From the NCBI GenBank assembly GCA_030512295.1, contig JAULSR010000007.1, forward strand, positions 434,001-498,000: a DNA stretch of 64,000 nt. The letters run 5' to 3'. Below are positions 10,755-21,382 of this stretch, piece after piece; position 1 is the first letter of the stretch; each line of letters begins with the position of its first letter. Under the pieces are notes generated by a model that saw only the letters and a list, made by a program, of their open reading frames with translations, ran no database searches and was not told where the DNA came from. This stretch comes from Bombardia bombarda (lineage: Eukaryota > Ascomycota > Sordariomycetes > Sordariales > Lasiosphaeriaceae). The position numbers were made by a program, and so were the translations under genes.

Positions 10755-11900
10755 ATGGCGTCAGCTCTGGAATCCACCGACGCGAGGAATAAACTTGAGG
10801 ACCTTTCTGGCGTGAAGATCAGACCGGGCGAGAACCCATATGACGCGCTCATCAATGCCTGCTCTGGCCGTCCTGTAAGCTAGCTGTCTTTCACCTATCA
10901 TTCATTGCACCTAGACATTCTAACCAGAACTGCCAGGCCGAGATACAGTCGTTGTATTCCACCCACCGTGTCACCCGCAACTCCCAGCAGCGAGACAAGT
11001 TCCTGTCGCCCGACTTTAAAGAGTTGATCATCGACCCTTTTCTTCTCCGACTAGAAAGGCCAGAAATCGAGCCAGGGTTTCAAGACCCTCGTTACTGTCT
11101 TGTCTTTTGGGCCAGGCCACCAGAGCACATCATCAAGCTGGCTTCTCACCTACAGGGACTCTTGAAGAAAGCTTCGCCGGGTAGGTATGCACTTGCACAC
11201 ACAGCCAATATGCACCCATCAACTGACCACCGCAAACACAGACATCTGGCTCATGCCGCCGCAGCGTATGCACATGACCGCCCTCGAGCTAGCACACTCC
11301 CTCACACCCCCCGAGATCGACGCCCTGACGACCGCCATCCGCCCCGCCCTCACCGACATTACCAACCTTACCTATTCCAACCGCGCCCGCCTCGTCAAGC
11401 CTTTCATCTCGTATGACCTCTCCGCCTTCGCCGTCTCATTTCTCCCCGCTGCCGGCGAGCCCGTCACCTCCCCACCCCCGGTGCCGCCTCACCCAGGTCA
11501 TATTGCCCATCCTGGCCTGCCAGACGGGAGCGGCGGCACGTCCGCTACCGATGTGTACTCGTATCATCATCTGAGAAGAGACGTATTCAACCTGGCCAAG
11601 GCGGCAGGCGTCGAGGTGGCGTCGAGGTATGTGGTGCCGAGTGCGCACATAACGCTGGGGAGGTATCTGGGACAGGATGACCATGATACAGTTGAGAAGA
11701 GAGAGAGGTGGGTCAAGGCAATCGATCAGGTCAATAAGTGGCTGGAGGATGAGGTCTGGGATATGGGTAGAGAGCCTGTAGAGGGGACAGAGAAGTGGAT
11801 AGGGGAGTGGATTGTGGGCCAGGAGAGAGGGCTGGATGCCAGGAGTGGACAGTTGTGGTATGGAGGGGGAAGGACGATTATGATGGGAGAGGGGTTTTGA
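10755..11900 (+). CDS. 2H-phosphoesterase-like protein (RNA ligase / cyclic phosphodiesterase fold)
   Basis: Three exons (10755-10874, 10928-11180, 11242-11900) give 343 residues. Two HxT signatures are present: RMHMTALEL with H135 and T137, and PSAHITLGRY with H260 and T262. Their spacing and flanking hydrophobic strands are those of the 2H phosphoesterase superfamily, whose members act on 2-prime,3-prime-cyclic phosphates or similar ends of RNA or nucleotides. The N-terminal about 120 residues (GENPYDALINACSGRP, STHRVTRNSQQRDKFLSPDF, DPRYCLVFWARPP) are typical of a conserved but uncharacterised fungal group. Ascribing an RNA substrate is inference. An earlier in-frame ATG at 10677 would add 26 unsupported residues; the ATG at 10755 (agtatggc) gives the family-like start MASALESTDARNKLEDL. 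Confidence 0.8.
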
Positions 11901-12979
11901 CCTCTTGCAGAAGTGCCACCAGTTGTCATCAACTGCGTAGTAGATAGAGAGATAGAATAGGGTAATTAGACTACGTCAAATGGAGAAGATATAGACAATC
12001 ACCCATTTGATGCGTTTCACGATGGATGTAGTGATGTATGACGTCAGGTACGGGAAAGTTGAGAAGGATGTGGACAAAGGATGTCGACAACATGTACACA
12101 TTCGGAACCGAACTCTTTAGGTATGTACACAGTACACAGTACCGGTGACTACACTTAAGTATTAGAATAAGTCCGATTTCCAGTTCCCGGTCGGAATCTC
12201 GGGCTGGATGGAAGACTTCCAATCCGCTTCCAGAATGGGGCTGCTAGTGGCTCAAAGACGTGGGTTCGTGGTAGGTAGGTAATCCCCACGGGCACCCTGG
12301 TCCCCCATTGGCTGACCCAATCGAGCTAAGCGGGATCCAGTTCCAGCGCGTCCCCCCGCCCGCAGCGTCCGCCTTTGCGACCGGGCACCACCTAGCCACC
12401 ACCAACCACCAGCACCAGCACCACCCATTACTGTAAAGTCGCAGCCCTATCTCCCGTCTCCCATTCAGGACACCGCCGTCAATAGGCTGCTGCAGCAGGT
12501 CGGGATAGGATGCAGTGCCGCTGCCGACCCACCATTCCCCATCATCGCCCACGACAAGGCCACCCGAAAACAAAAACACCAGACTCGACACAACCAACAC
12601 AGTCTCCCATCTAGCCTCGCCTCGCCTCATTCGGCACTGTCGCGCCCTGTCGCTCCCTGTTGCACGACACAAACCCGACTGTCGCTCCGACCAGCTCCTC
12701 CTGCACCACCTGGCAATCCGCCTCACCTGGCTATCGACGCCTCCTGCGCCCGATCATTGCTTGGTAGGTATGGTGGTACTGTGGCGCGCACGCTTGGGAG
12801 CCTGGATCAACCACAAGGGACCTTGATGCATAAGGGCACGCAAGATATACAAGCGAAGAGAGAAAAGAAAGCAAGGCGCGTATGCCCCGGTACCGGCTTT
12901 AGCTTCTTCGATCCGAGCTTCCAGACCTTGCTCGTTGAAGCCAACTTGGCCAGGCGGCCAGCAGCAATTGACCGACGCG
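11901..12979. other. Intergenic region and probable long leader of the RasGAP gene
   Basis: This 1.08 kb has a CAC/CCA-rich run near 12390-12430 and pyrimidine-rich sequence up to about 12750, as expected for a promoter and 5-prime leader. Several short overlapping frames exist on both strands, none with domain features. Confidence 0.45.
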
Positions 12980-15900
12980 ATGGAAGGCAGGACGTTCCCT
13001 TTTGGAGGTGCTCCTCCTCTGCCTGAGCGGCCACCACCACCGCCGGCCCATTCTACCGTGCTACCTTCGGTCGCCGAGGTTCCATTGCCCCGTGGCATGG
13101 ACAGCAGGTTATCAACCACTAATCTGCGCGCTGGCTTTCGACCCGGACCTATCGGCCAAAGCTCGGTTCGGGCTGTCACTCCTGAGCCAGCTGACGTCTC
13201 ACAGAAGACCCGCGGTCCTGGCCCTGGGTCCATATCCCCACAAACCTCTCCGAGGTCGATACCCGGCGCTGCTGCCAGGACCCACGGCACCCTGCCCCCC
13301 AGGCGCCAGGGCGTCGTGTTCTCCGACCCATATTCGGGCTCTCTAGACAGCACCTCGACAAGTCCGCCTCCGCGCCCCCCCTCCGTCCGCCCCCGGACTC
13401 ACACCATGGATGGCGCCTTCCGCCAGCAGCTTGCCCCACAACACGACACCCGCCGTCGCAAGGGCTCCTTTTCCTCGTCAGGGTCGCTACCCATAACCGA
13501 AGACCCGACGAGATTCGTGCTGTCCCAATCAACATTCGAGTCGTACAGACCGTCCGAGTCCCAATCCGCAGCCTCTGTTCATGTTCAAACCAAGGACAGG
13601 AAAACATCCTCCATGAGGAGCCGCTTGACTAAACGTCCCTCCTCGCGGCCCTCCTCTCCTCTCTCGTCCCCTCAGCCCTCTGTCGATTCCCTCCCCCTGC
13701 CTATTCCTACAAGCGACGCTAATAAGATCTTATTACTGATGAAGAACCTGTGCGGGAGAATGCGCGGCGAGGTCGAGTACCAGCGAGAGCCGGGCGGTCC
13801 GTGGTATGAAGGCATATGCTACATTGAAGAAGACAAGGGATGTCTCATGTTTGACTCGGGCGAGAACGGCCCATTTCACGCCGCCCTCATATCTGACCTG
13901 AAGGGGTGTCGAGTCTTGCCCATGGAACAGCTCGACCAACACAACAGACAATGCCTGGAGATTACCAGCCCGCCCCTCAACTCGGCAATAATTTTACGGC
14001 CGCTGTTGGCCGAGGAGCTCGACCTATGGCTCGCCGCACTGCTGTGCTGGCAGCAGCTGCGACCCGCCGTCGTAAAACCCCCAGTCGCCCGTCCCGGTAA
14101 CGTTGGCACCGCCCCGTCCGGACGGCCCGAGCTTAGACCACGGGAATCTTCGCTGAATCTCCGAGATTCTGCTATCATCAAGGTTGGCAAGGTCATGCTC
14201 TGGGATAAAGGCGCTGCCACTTCTCCCCGGGCCATTGTCAAGCGCCCATCTACACGTGATCTGAGGTCGACGCAGACATCCTGGAGAAAGGTTTCTTGCA
14301 TCTTATCTGACAATGGGGAGCTCAAGTTGATGACCGAGAACGATACCAGTGTTCTGTCGGTCATTGAGCTGTCCCAGCTCGCAAGGGCGGCCATTCAGCA
14401 GCTGGACAAGTCTGTTTTGGATGAAGAACACTGCATAGCAATTTTCCCCATTTACTCGTCAAACTCGACCCAGTTGTCGATATTCAGGCCCGTCTACATC
14501 TCATTGGAGTCACGAGTCCTCTTTGAGGTTTGGTTTGTTCTGTTCAGAGCCTTTACAATGCCTGATATCTACGGTCTCGACGCAGCAAATGGGAACCAGG
14601 TATATGTAGTGACAGATTTCACCGCAGAGCCCACTGGAGAAGCCTTCAGAGTGGAGAAGACCATAACAGTCCGAGTCACGGAAGCCAAAATTCGCGGTCG
14701 GACACAGGTCTCGGATAACAATAACGGGCCAACTGAACGTCGCGGCCGCAGTCCTGAGCATGATCCCGCCATTGGCAATTATTTGGCCGAAGTCATGCTC
14801 GATGGCGAGGTCCGTGCTCGCACGACCACTAAGATGGGGACCAAGAACCCCTTTTGGCGGGAAGATTGCGTGTTCATGGATCTACCATCTTCACTGCCCT
14901 ACCTGTCAGTGCTCCTTAAGCGGGTGGATAGCAGCACCGAAAGCTTCAGCCATCAACTACAGGCCACGCTTGGGATACCTAAGACGGGGCATGTCACAGA
15001 AGCTCTTTGCGGATGCGTCGACATCCCTCTCCACCAGTTGGATCGGGGCAAAGACCATGAGCAGTGGCTTCACATTTACGATGAGCGGCAGCAAACCATC
15101 GGGACCATGTTTGTCAAGGTCCACCACGAGGAACTAGTGGTGCTTCTATCACAGCACTACCGACCTCTTTCGGAGCTTCTACACAGGTTCAACTCGGGTC
15201 TCACGGCGCAGATGACAGACGCCTTGCCTGGAAACCTGCGCAGGGTCGCCGAAGTATTGCTCAATATCTTCCAGGTCTCTGGCAGTGCGACAGAGTGGCT
15301 CATGAACATGATCGAGGATGAGATCGATGGCGTCAGCAACCAATCAACACTCAGAAAACCGCGTTTCGGCCGGCGACTCAAGTCCAACGATTCCATCGAA
15401 TCCACCAGTGATAGAGAACAACTCGTCCGCGACATGGGCAAGTCACTCCAAGGGGAGGCGAACCTGCTCTTCCGCGGCAACTCGCTGCTCACCCAGGCCC
15501 TGGAGTTCCACATGCGTCGATTGGGTAAGGAGTATCTCGAGGACATACTTGCCGACAAGATTATCGAGATCAACGACCTGGATCCCAACTGCGAGGTCGA
15601 CCCCGGGAAGCTTCAGCACGGCGAGGACATGCAACAACACTGGAACCAGCTCATCCGTCTCACCACCGAGATCTGGGAATGCATTGCTTCATCGGCCTCC
15701 CGCCTGCCACCTGAGCTGCGGCACATCCTCAAGTACATTCGTGCCATGGCCGAGGACCGCTACGGTGACTTTCTCCGCACCGTCACCTACACGTCCGTCT
15801 CTGGATTTTTATTCCTCCGTTTCATCTGCCCGGCCATCCTCAATCCCAAGCTCTTTGGTCTGCTCCGGGACCACCCGCGGCCTCGGGCGCAGCGCACCCT

Positions 15901-17131
15901 GACGCTCATCGCCAAGGGCCTCCAGGCGCTGGCCAATCTCTCCACCATTGGCAAGAAGGAGACGTGGATGGAGCCCATGAACCGCTTCCTCAACACGCAG
16001 CGCCAGTCGTTCAAGGATTTCCTAGACGTCGTGTGCGCCATCCCCGTCGAGCGCACAAACGTGATCCTGCCGGCGTCGTACTCGACCCCCATCGCCATCC
16101 TAGGCCGCTTGTCCACGGTCCAGCGTGAGGGCTTCCCATCCCTGCCATACCTTGTCGATCATGCTAGGAACTTTGCCGCCCTGGTAAAGCTGTGGGTGGA
16201 TGCCCACCCGATCTCTGCGCCTGCTGCTTCATCCTCTGGCGGCCTAGGAGACGAGCGCAAGGTGGTTGTTTTTGATGGTGACTTGTTGGAGTTCCATAAG
16301 GTTTGCAACGCCTTGCACCAGCGCGCGGCTGAGTGCTTCACTCGGGTAGAGAGCCTGAGAAACAACGCAGACCATAACACGGCGGCGGCGGCGGCGGCGG
16401 CGACGATGGATGACTTATCGCCAGCCGACGTCGCAACGGCGACCATGATGATGGACAAGGCCAGTTTGGGTGAGAGTAATGCTGCGCTCCTGCATGCATC
16501 GTCGAGCTATAATAGCAATAGCTCAGCGGCATGGATGGAGTATAATGAGGGGGGCAGTGGATACGGAAAGCCACCGGGTTCATCAGGCAGCGAGATGGAC
16601 GGTGCGTCTAGGTTCGGCAAAGATGCAAGGTTTGGCGGCAGAGAGACGAGCTCGCTGAGGCAGGTGTCCAGAAGCAGCGAGCTGTCGAACCAGAGTACTA
16701 ACAGTAACCTCGGCAGTGGAGGAAGTGGTGGCGGGACGGTACGTGGTCTGAGGAATAACATCCATCCGAGAAAATTTTTGAGCGGGTTCATCACAAGGAG
16801 CAGTAATAAGGCGACTGCGCTAGACGGGAGTGGAGGGTCACCGACAGCGACAACCATGATGGGTGGCAAGGAGTCCAGTAAAGAATCAAAGGAACGGGAA
16901 AAGGATAGAGAGAGGGAAAGGGAGCGGGATAGGGACATGGAAAGGGAGAAGCAATGGGAGAAAATCAAGGACAGTCGAGACAGGGATAGAGACAGGGACA
17001 GGGGGATCGTAACAGGGATACCAGAGACGGTGATAGGAATAGAGATAGAGACAGGGGTATGGAGCTGGAGCCGTGGCCAGCAACATAGCAGCATAACATT
17101 GTGGTTATGGGGGGTTGGAAAGAAGGATTAG
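12980..17131 (+). CDS. Ras GTPase-activating protein with PH-like and C2 domains
   Basis: A single long exon encodes 1383 residues from the first in-frame ATG (12980; the frame is open upstream only through non-ATG codons). It stimulates GTP hydrolysis by Ras-type GTPases and so turns Ras signalling off. Layout: disordered Pro/Ser-rich N-terminus (1-245), PH-like segment (about 250-361), second PH-like segment (about 398-531), C2 domain (about 561-718), RasGAP domain (about 731-1050), Ala/Ser/Gly-rich tail. The arginine finger is R832 in LFRGNSLLTQALEFH, and the FLR motif is at 945-947 in FLRFICPAILNP. The architecture resembles fungal Bud2/Smo1-type RasGAPs. The end is odd: after a basic Arg-Asp/Glu repeat the frame leaves the repeat at a G5 run (17001-17005). 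The other frame continues it, DRNRDTRDGDRNRDRDRG, to a stop at 17086-17088, suggesting a recent indel or base-call error. Confidence 0.92.
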   Translation: MEGRTFPFGGAPPLPERPPPPPAHSTVLPSVAEVPLPRGMDSRLSTTNLRAGFRPGPIGQSSVRAVTPEPADVSQKTRGPGPGSISPQTSPRSIPGAAARTHGTLPPRRQGVVFSDPYSGSLDSTSTSPPPRPPSVRPRTHTMDGAFRQQLAPQHDTRRRKGSFSSSGSLPITEDPTRFVLSQSTFESYRPSESQSAASVHVQTKDRKTSSMRSRLTKRPSSRPSSPLSSPQPSVDSLPLPIPTSDANKILLLMKNLCGRMRGEVEYQREPGGPWYEGICYIEEDKGCLMFDSGENGPFHAALISDLKGCRVLPMEQLDQHNRQCLEITSPPLNSAIILRPLLAEELDLWLAALLCWQQLRPAVVKPPVARPGNVGTAPSGRPELRPRESSLNLRDSAIIKVGKVMLWDKGAATSPRAIVKRPSTRDLRSTQTSWRKVSCILSDNGELKLMTENDTSVLSVIELSQLARAAIQQLDKSVLDEEHCIAIFPIYSSNSTQLSIFRPVYISLESRVLFEVWFVLFRAFTMPDIYGLDAANGNQVYVVTDFTAEPTGEAFRVEKTITVRVTEAKIRGRTQVSDNNNGPTERRGRSPEHDPAIGNYLAEVMLDGEVRARTTTKMGTKNPFWREDCVFMDLPSSLPYLSVLLKRVDSSTESFSHQLQATLGIPKTGHVTEALCGCVDIPLHQLDRGKDHEQWLHIYDERQQTIGTMFVKVHHEELVVLLSQHYRPLSELLHRFNSGLTAQMTDALPGNLRRVAEVLLNIFQVSGSATEWLMNMIEDEIDGVSNQSTLRKPRFGRRLKSNDSIESTSDREQLVRDMGKSLQGEANLLFRGNSLLTQALEFHMRRLGKEYLEDILADKIIEINDLDPNCEVDPGKLQHGEDMQQHWNQLIRLTTEIWECIASSASRLPPELRHILKYIRAMAEDRYGDFLRTVTYTSVSGFLFLRFICPAILNPKLFGLLRDHPRPRAQRTLTLIAKGLQALANLSTIGKKETWMEPMNRFLNTQRQSFKDFLDVVCAIPVERTNVILPASYSTPIAILGRLSTVQREGFPSLPYLVDHARNFAALVKLWVDAHPISAPAASSSGGLGDERKVVVFDGDLLEFHKVCNALHQRAAECFTRVESLRNNADHNTAAAAAAATMDDLSPADVATATMMMDKASLGESNAALLHASSSYNSNSSAAWMEYNEGGSGYGKPPGSSGSEMDGASRFGKDARFGGRETSSLRQVSRSSELSNQSTNSNLGSGGSGGGTVRGLRNNIHPRKFLSGFITRSSNKATALDGSGGSPTATTMMGGKESSKESKEREKDRERERERDRDMEREKQWEKIKDSRDRDRDRDRGIVTGIPETVIGIEIETGVWSWSRGQQHSSITLWLWGVGKKD
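16380..16403 (+). repeat. GGC trinucleotide repeat coding for poly-alanine
   Basis: A GCG/GGC run encodes eight or nine alanines in the RasGAP C-terminal tail. It is frame-neutral simple sequence in a disordered region. Confidence 0.8.
16890..17080 (+). repeat. Degenerate AGGGAY-type hexamer repeat encoding Arg-Asp/Glu dipeptides
   Basis: Imperfect copies of AGGGAC, AGAGAT, AGGGAA and similar fill the end of the RasGAP gene. They encode an alternating RE/RD tail and, past 17005, the same pattern continues in another frame. Confidence 0.8.
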
Positions 17132-17784
17132 ATGACGAAAACCAAAACAGCGGAATGAAACGGAACTGTATCTGGGCGGGCTATCCAGAGAGGATATCGA
17201 GCGATATCTCGATGTTGTTGATCTGGCTCAAAAAAATGGATTAGGCTACCATGGAGCTCAAGTTAGTGTCCAGATATGTTGCCGGGTCATGACGGACGTT
17301 TGATAGGACCGGGGTTGAGATGGTAGGAGGCCACTGTCTAGCTAGTGCATTTAACAAATCAAAGACGTAGTTTTTGAATGCATTACCATTAACGGACATA
17401 TTGTCCACGGGTACCTGATCACTTGGATGTAGCCAGCTCAAAACTGATACAAGTCGAAGTCTGTCTCTGTTTCCCTGCCGGCTAAAGATGTTATGCAACA
17501 GCCCAGGCATATATATATATATCTCGATTTCACTTGCAACGCCTCGCTTGACGCATCCAAACCTGCAACATAGCGAAAGCTCCACCTGGAATTGAACTTA
17601 GATAAAGCATGATGACCCTCGTACCTTGATGAGCAGGTACATTGGCTCACTTAAGCATGTAAAGCATAGGTGCCTACCAACCCTTCCTTTATCTTTTCTT
17701 GTTTTAAGTAGGTAGATAGTACCTACTTCTTCTATGACCGAAACCCAGTGGAGCGAATACGACCCGCCGTTCGGTTGGGATTGT
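17132..17784. other. Convergent intergenic region
   Basis: These 653 bases lie between the 3-prime ends of the RasGAP (plus) and cyclophilin 40 (minus) genes. A TATATATATATAT run sits at 17510-17523. No gene is seen. Confidence 0.5.
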
Positions 17785-19040
17785 CTAGGTGAAGAACTTT
17801 TTATACGCCGCCTTCTCCTTTGCAATCCTCGCTGCGGCCACCTTCTTGACCGCGGCCAACTCATTGAGCACAGCAGCGTCTTCAGGGGCAAGCTTCTTAG
17901 CCGCCTCCAGACTCTTGAGCGCAGCATCCTCATCCTTCATGCGCACCTGAGCATACCCTCTGCGATATAGGGCCTTGGCCTTGTCCTTGTCTGAAATGCC
18001 GGCGACAGCAATGGCGCTGTCGGCGGATAGTACGCACTCGTTCCACGCACCCAGCTTCATGTTCATGAGAGCAGCATTGCTGTTGAGAGAGACCCTCAAG
18101 GCATCCAACTTCGTCTTGGTGTCGGCCGGCTCGCCCTCAAGCTCGGGGCCCTCGCTGAGGTAGCGCAAGCCCTTCTGGTACTTGTCGAGGGCGACGCTGA
18201 GGTCACCAGCCTTGAAGGCCTTGTTTCCAAAATCCTTGCAGTCGGAGGCAATCTTGAGGATCTTGGCGGCGGGGATGGGCTGGCCGTCGGTCTGCTCGTC
18301 CTCGGGGAAGTCCTCGTATTCATCGCCCAGGGCATCGGGAGCCTTAGTCTCGGCCTGGGCGGCCTCGGCACCCGACAGCTCGCCGCAGTCGGCGATGACA
18401 GCATCCCGAATGGGCTTGTCGCTCTGGGTTGGTAGGGCCTCGAGTTGTCGGACCACCGACTTGCCGCTGAGGACCTCGCCAAACACGACGTGCTTGCCGT
18501 CGAGGTGAGGAGTGGGGACGGTGGTGATGAAGAATTGGGAGCCGTTGGTACCTGTGGATATAGAATAGGCCAGAGTCAGGTCGTGTATCCTGTGAATGGC
18601 AGAGGGGATGGGGAGTACAGCAGAGGACAGGGTCACGTACCGGGACCAGCATTGGCCATGGACAGCAAGAAAGGGCGATCGTGCTTCAGCCCGAGGTTCT
18701 CATCCTCGAACTTTTCGCCGTAAATGGACTCGCCGCCGGTGCCGTCGCCGGCAGTGAAGTCACCGCCCTGGACCATGAACTGCTTGATGACGCGGTGGAA
18801 AAGCGAGCCCTTGTAGTGCAACGGCTTGCCCATCTTGCCCAGACCCTTCTCGCCCGTGCACAGGGCGCGGAAGTTCTCGGCGGTCCTGGGCACCAGATCA
18901 TTGTACAGGGCGAATGTGATGCGGCCGGCGGGCTTGTTGCCAATCGTGACGTCGAAGAAGACACGGCTGCGGGCCTGTTTGGCCTCGGCGGTGGCGGTGG
19001 CGGTAGCGGTGGCGGTGGTGGTGGTGGTGGTGGTAGCCAT
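17785..19040 (-). CDS. cpr6: Cyclophilin 40, peptidyl-prolyl isomerase with TPR domain
   Basis: Two exons (19040-18641, 18551-17785) give 388 residues. An N-terminal Thr/Ala simple stretch (MATTTTTTTATATATATA) precedes the cyclophilin domain (about 25-190) with VFFDVTIGNKPAGRITF, FHRVIKQFMVQGGDFTAGDGTGG and SQFFITTVPTPHLDGKHVVFGEV. A histidine stands where cyclophilin A has the cyclosporin-binding tryptophan, as is usual for Cyp40. A linker leads to three TPR units (about 232-372) including KDFGNKAFKAGDLSVALDKY and NSNAALMNMKLGAWNECVLSADSAI. Cyp40 proteins (yeast Cpr6/Cpr7) bind the MEEVD tail of Hsp90 through the TPR and act as cytosolic co-chaperones. A perfect heat-shock element lies about 170 bases upstream of the start, fitting Hsf1 control. 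The gene is tail-to-tail with the RasGAP gene. Confidence 0.95.
18968..19035. repeat. GGT/GGC trinucleotide repeat at the start of the cyclophilin 40 coding region
   Basis: A run of GGTGGC and GGTGGT units on the plus strand reads as ACC/GCC codons on the coding strand, making the Thr/Ala-rich N-terminus. The length probably varies between isolates without shifting the frame. Confidence 0.75.
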
Positions 19041-19418
19041 AGTAGGCAGTCGATGTTGGTCTATTGCTTAATTTCAAGACGGTGGGATGCGCAAACAAGA
19101 GCAAGCAGACAATCACAAAGAGCTTCAACAGCTCGATATACCCTGCATCCACACCAGCTTTGTATTGTAGCCTGTGTAGCAGTAGGGCGAGCTGGGGAAG
19201 AGGGGCAGGTTTCGTGAACCTTCGATGGTGGGGCCGTTGACATTCTAGGGCCGCAGGCTGCGGGGGGCAGCTGAGGTAGGTGCGGTGAGGCAGGAGCTAC
19301 AGCCCGCCTACCTTGTGTACAGACCCGACTGTCTCACCTCCCGGGTCATCCACACACAACCCAATCAATCCGCCCGCTTCCGTTTTCGTCCCATTTTCCA
19401 CACACAACATCGTCTATG
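19041..19418. other. Short intergenic region: cyclophilin 40 promoter and deacylase 3-prime end
   Basis: These 378 bases hold the promoter of the minus-strand cyclophilin gene and the 3-prime flank of the minus-strand deacylase gene. The clear element is the heat-shock site at 19211-19223. Confidence 0.5.
19211..19223. promoter_or_regulatory. Heat-shock element (TTCnnGAAnnTTC)
   Basis: The sequence TTCGTGAACCTTC has three perfectly alternating 5-base heat-shock units. It is 171 bases upstream of the ATG of the Hsp90 co-chaperone cyclophilin 40, in the only promoter interval between it and the next gene. Heat-shock factor binds such arrays, and yeast CPR6 is a known Hsf1 target. Binding here is inferred. 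Confidence 0.7.
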
Positions 19419-20186
19419 TCAAACAATCATGCCTAAAGATTCGACTGCTCCTGGAGCCCTTGCCTGTTTTTGTTGCTTTGGCGTTGTCGATATCTCGAGA
19501 GTGACCTGCACAACACTAGTAGTCAGCATTGACAGGGGGGGGCCATTGATTGCCGCAAAAGAGCGAGGTGAGGTCGAACCGGTCCATCATTGACCAAAGC
19601 AACCTGCATCATGGCCTGGAAGACGCCGTCCTTCACCCGCTCTGCTGTGTATCCTTCCTGAACCTTGCGATAGAATAAGTGGTAAAGATCCTTTGCTTGA
19701 TCACCTCCCAATGCCCCGTGGAAATCTGGCTTGCTGCCTTTCTTCGTCGAAGCCAGAAGCGTGAACTGGGATACTGAACTGTTATCAGTCCACAAATCGA
19801 GTTGATCGCGGTGGAGTTATGTTGCTCACCACAAAGAACCTCGCCATTGATGTCTTGGACGCTTCTCTTCCACTGCAACCGAGGCCGTTAGACAGAACCT
19901 CAGTCGAGGTTGCGGGGGGGTGGATGAGGTCTCATACCCGGCCCCCAGATTCATCATCCCACATCTTCATCTTGAGCACTTTGGCCGCAAGGGATTCAGC
20001 ATCCTTTTCTGTGTCGCCAGGAGCCACAGCGGCAAATACAAGAATGCCTTTGCCAATCGACGAGACCAGCTCCTGCTCCACCGTCACCGACGCCGAAAGC
20101 ACGCGCTGGAGAATAGCTAACCATTCATAAGAACAGGTCTACGTCAGGCTGGCTGTGACCAGGGCTTGGAAGCACGCACCTTTCAT
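19419..20186 (-). CDS. dtd1: D-aminoacyl-tRNA deacylase
   Basis: Five exons (20186-20180, 20116-19938, 19872-19830, 19773-19580, 19505-19419) join to 169 residues. The enzyme hydrolyses D-amino acids wrongly attached to tRNA. The family signatures are MKAILQRVLSASVTVEQELV at the start, GKGILVFAAVAPGDTEKDAE, DINGEVLCVSQFTLLAST with the SQFTLLA motif (78-84), and ALVNDGPVTLEIST holding the second active-site motif (here NDGPVT, 138-143; the usual form is NGPVT). The first coding exon is only 7 bases (ATGAAAG), followed by a 63-base intron. This is needed to reach the conserved MKAILQRV start. The last exon adds a short polar tail to residue 169, near the usual length of about 150-180. Confidence 0.92.
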
Positions 20187-21382
20187 TTTCGCAACCTGTT
20201 TGCAGGCAGAATAGCCAAGATTGAGCTCAGCGTTGTTCGGTTATTAAACACCGGCAGTTTATGAAGCTTGTCTCCCTGGGTATTCTAGTGGGGCCCTGAG
20301 GCCACATACCACCTACCTTACCTACGGTATCCAGAGATTGTTATAGCGGCCTCTGGTCGCACTTTGGTGCCTGGAACACGAACCGAAAGGTTTGCTTTTT
20401 GGCGCTTAAAGTCTCTTGTAAAGGTTTCACAACAGGGATGAAAGCATCGTCCTGGCGGTTAATCGGTAATCTCTGGACGGCTGCGGACAGTCCTGCCATG
20501 CCAGCCTGCGACAGGCTGACAGCCTATTGCAGCCAGGTGCAGCTGGGCGGAGCTGGGGCTACCTGCGCAGAAAGAGTGGGCCGCGTCTCACATCCCTGTT
20601 TTCCGACCAGTTTTCGTCGCAACCACCATTTGACTGCCTCCTTGGCTGCCTGAACGTGCCTTCTTAACAATTCAAGTTAGCAACATTACGCAATGATGAA
20701 AGGACAGCGCATATCGAAGCCCTAGTGTGCAGAGTCACTTCCCAACAAGTATTTTCTGATATTTCTGCTATTTCAGTGCTGGAGGGGAGCATTCTAGCGT
20801 TGCTGCATTGGAACCATTTAACTTTAGTGCTAAGCCAGTACGCCGTAAGCCACGGTCACGCGGCGTGTGTGGCCAGCCGCGCTCTCAGCTGGTGCAGCCA
20901 AACAGCAGCGCCTGGTCTGTTTCAACAACTGCAATTCAATCGCCTCTCTCCCACCGATTACATCGCCTGGCGCCGCGAACGGGATTAGCAAACGACGTCT
21001 TGTCTGCATGGACATCTGCCTATCTCGGTCAGAAGGTTCCTCTTTTTTTTTTTTGCTCCCTAAATTATACTATATCTTCCAGGTACACGCCGCCCGACCT
21101 TAATTCAAGGTAACCTTAACCTAGGTATCGCACTACGCCCTCCAATCCTCCAACCTCCCTCCACCTTCCATCCCCAATCCACCCTCCGAGCCTCCACCTG
21201 AGCCGACGGACCGGCCACTTCTGACTTTCCATCGCCGCAGCTCGACACCTCCTCAATCCGATCACAAGCTTTGCGGCCCCGCATTGCTTGCGCAAGCCTC
21301 CCCCTCCCCCCAATACACCTCGCCATCCTCCCTGTAGCCTCATCTCTCCCTCCCCCAGACGTGGCGGGATCCTACCGACAAG
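20187..21382. other. Divergent intergenic region between deacylase and Not3/5 genes
   Basis: This 1.2 kb carries both promoters. The part at 21100-21370 is strongly C/T-rich on the plus strand, as expected for a fungal 5-prime leader ahead of the Not3/5 start. A T10 run lies near 21043-21053. Overlapping short frames at 20725-21113 show nothing convincing. Confidence 0.5.

Noticed and set aside
12935..12979. Upstream extension of the RasGAP frame
   Set aside because: The extension starts at a TTG codon. The first in-frame ATG is 12980 and gives MEGRTFPFGG.
16507..17094. Leu/Ser/Pro-rich frame antisense to the RasGAP tail
   Set aside because: It is the complement of the Arg-Asp/Glu repeat and has no independent features.
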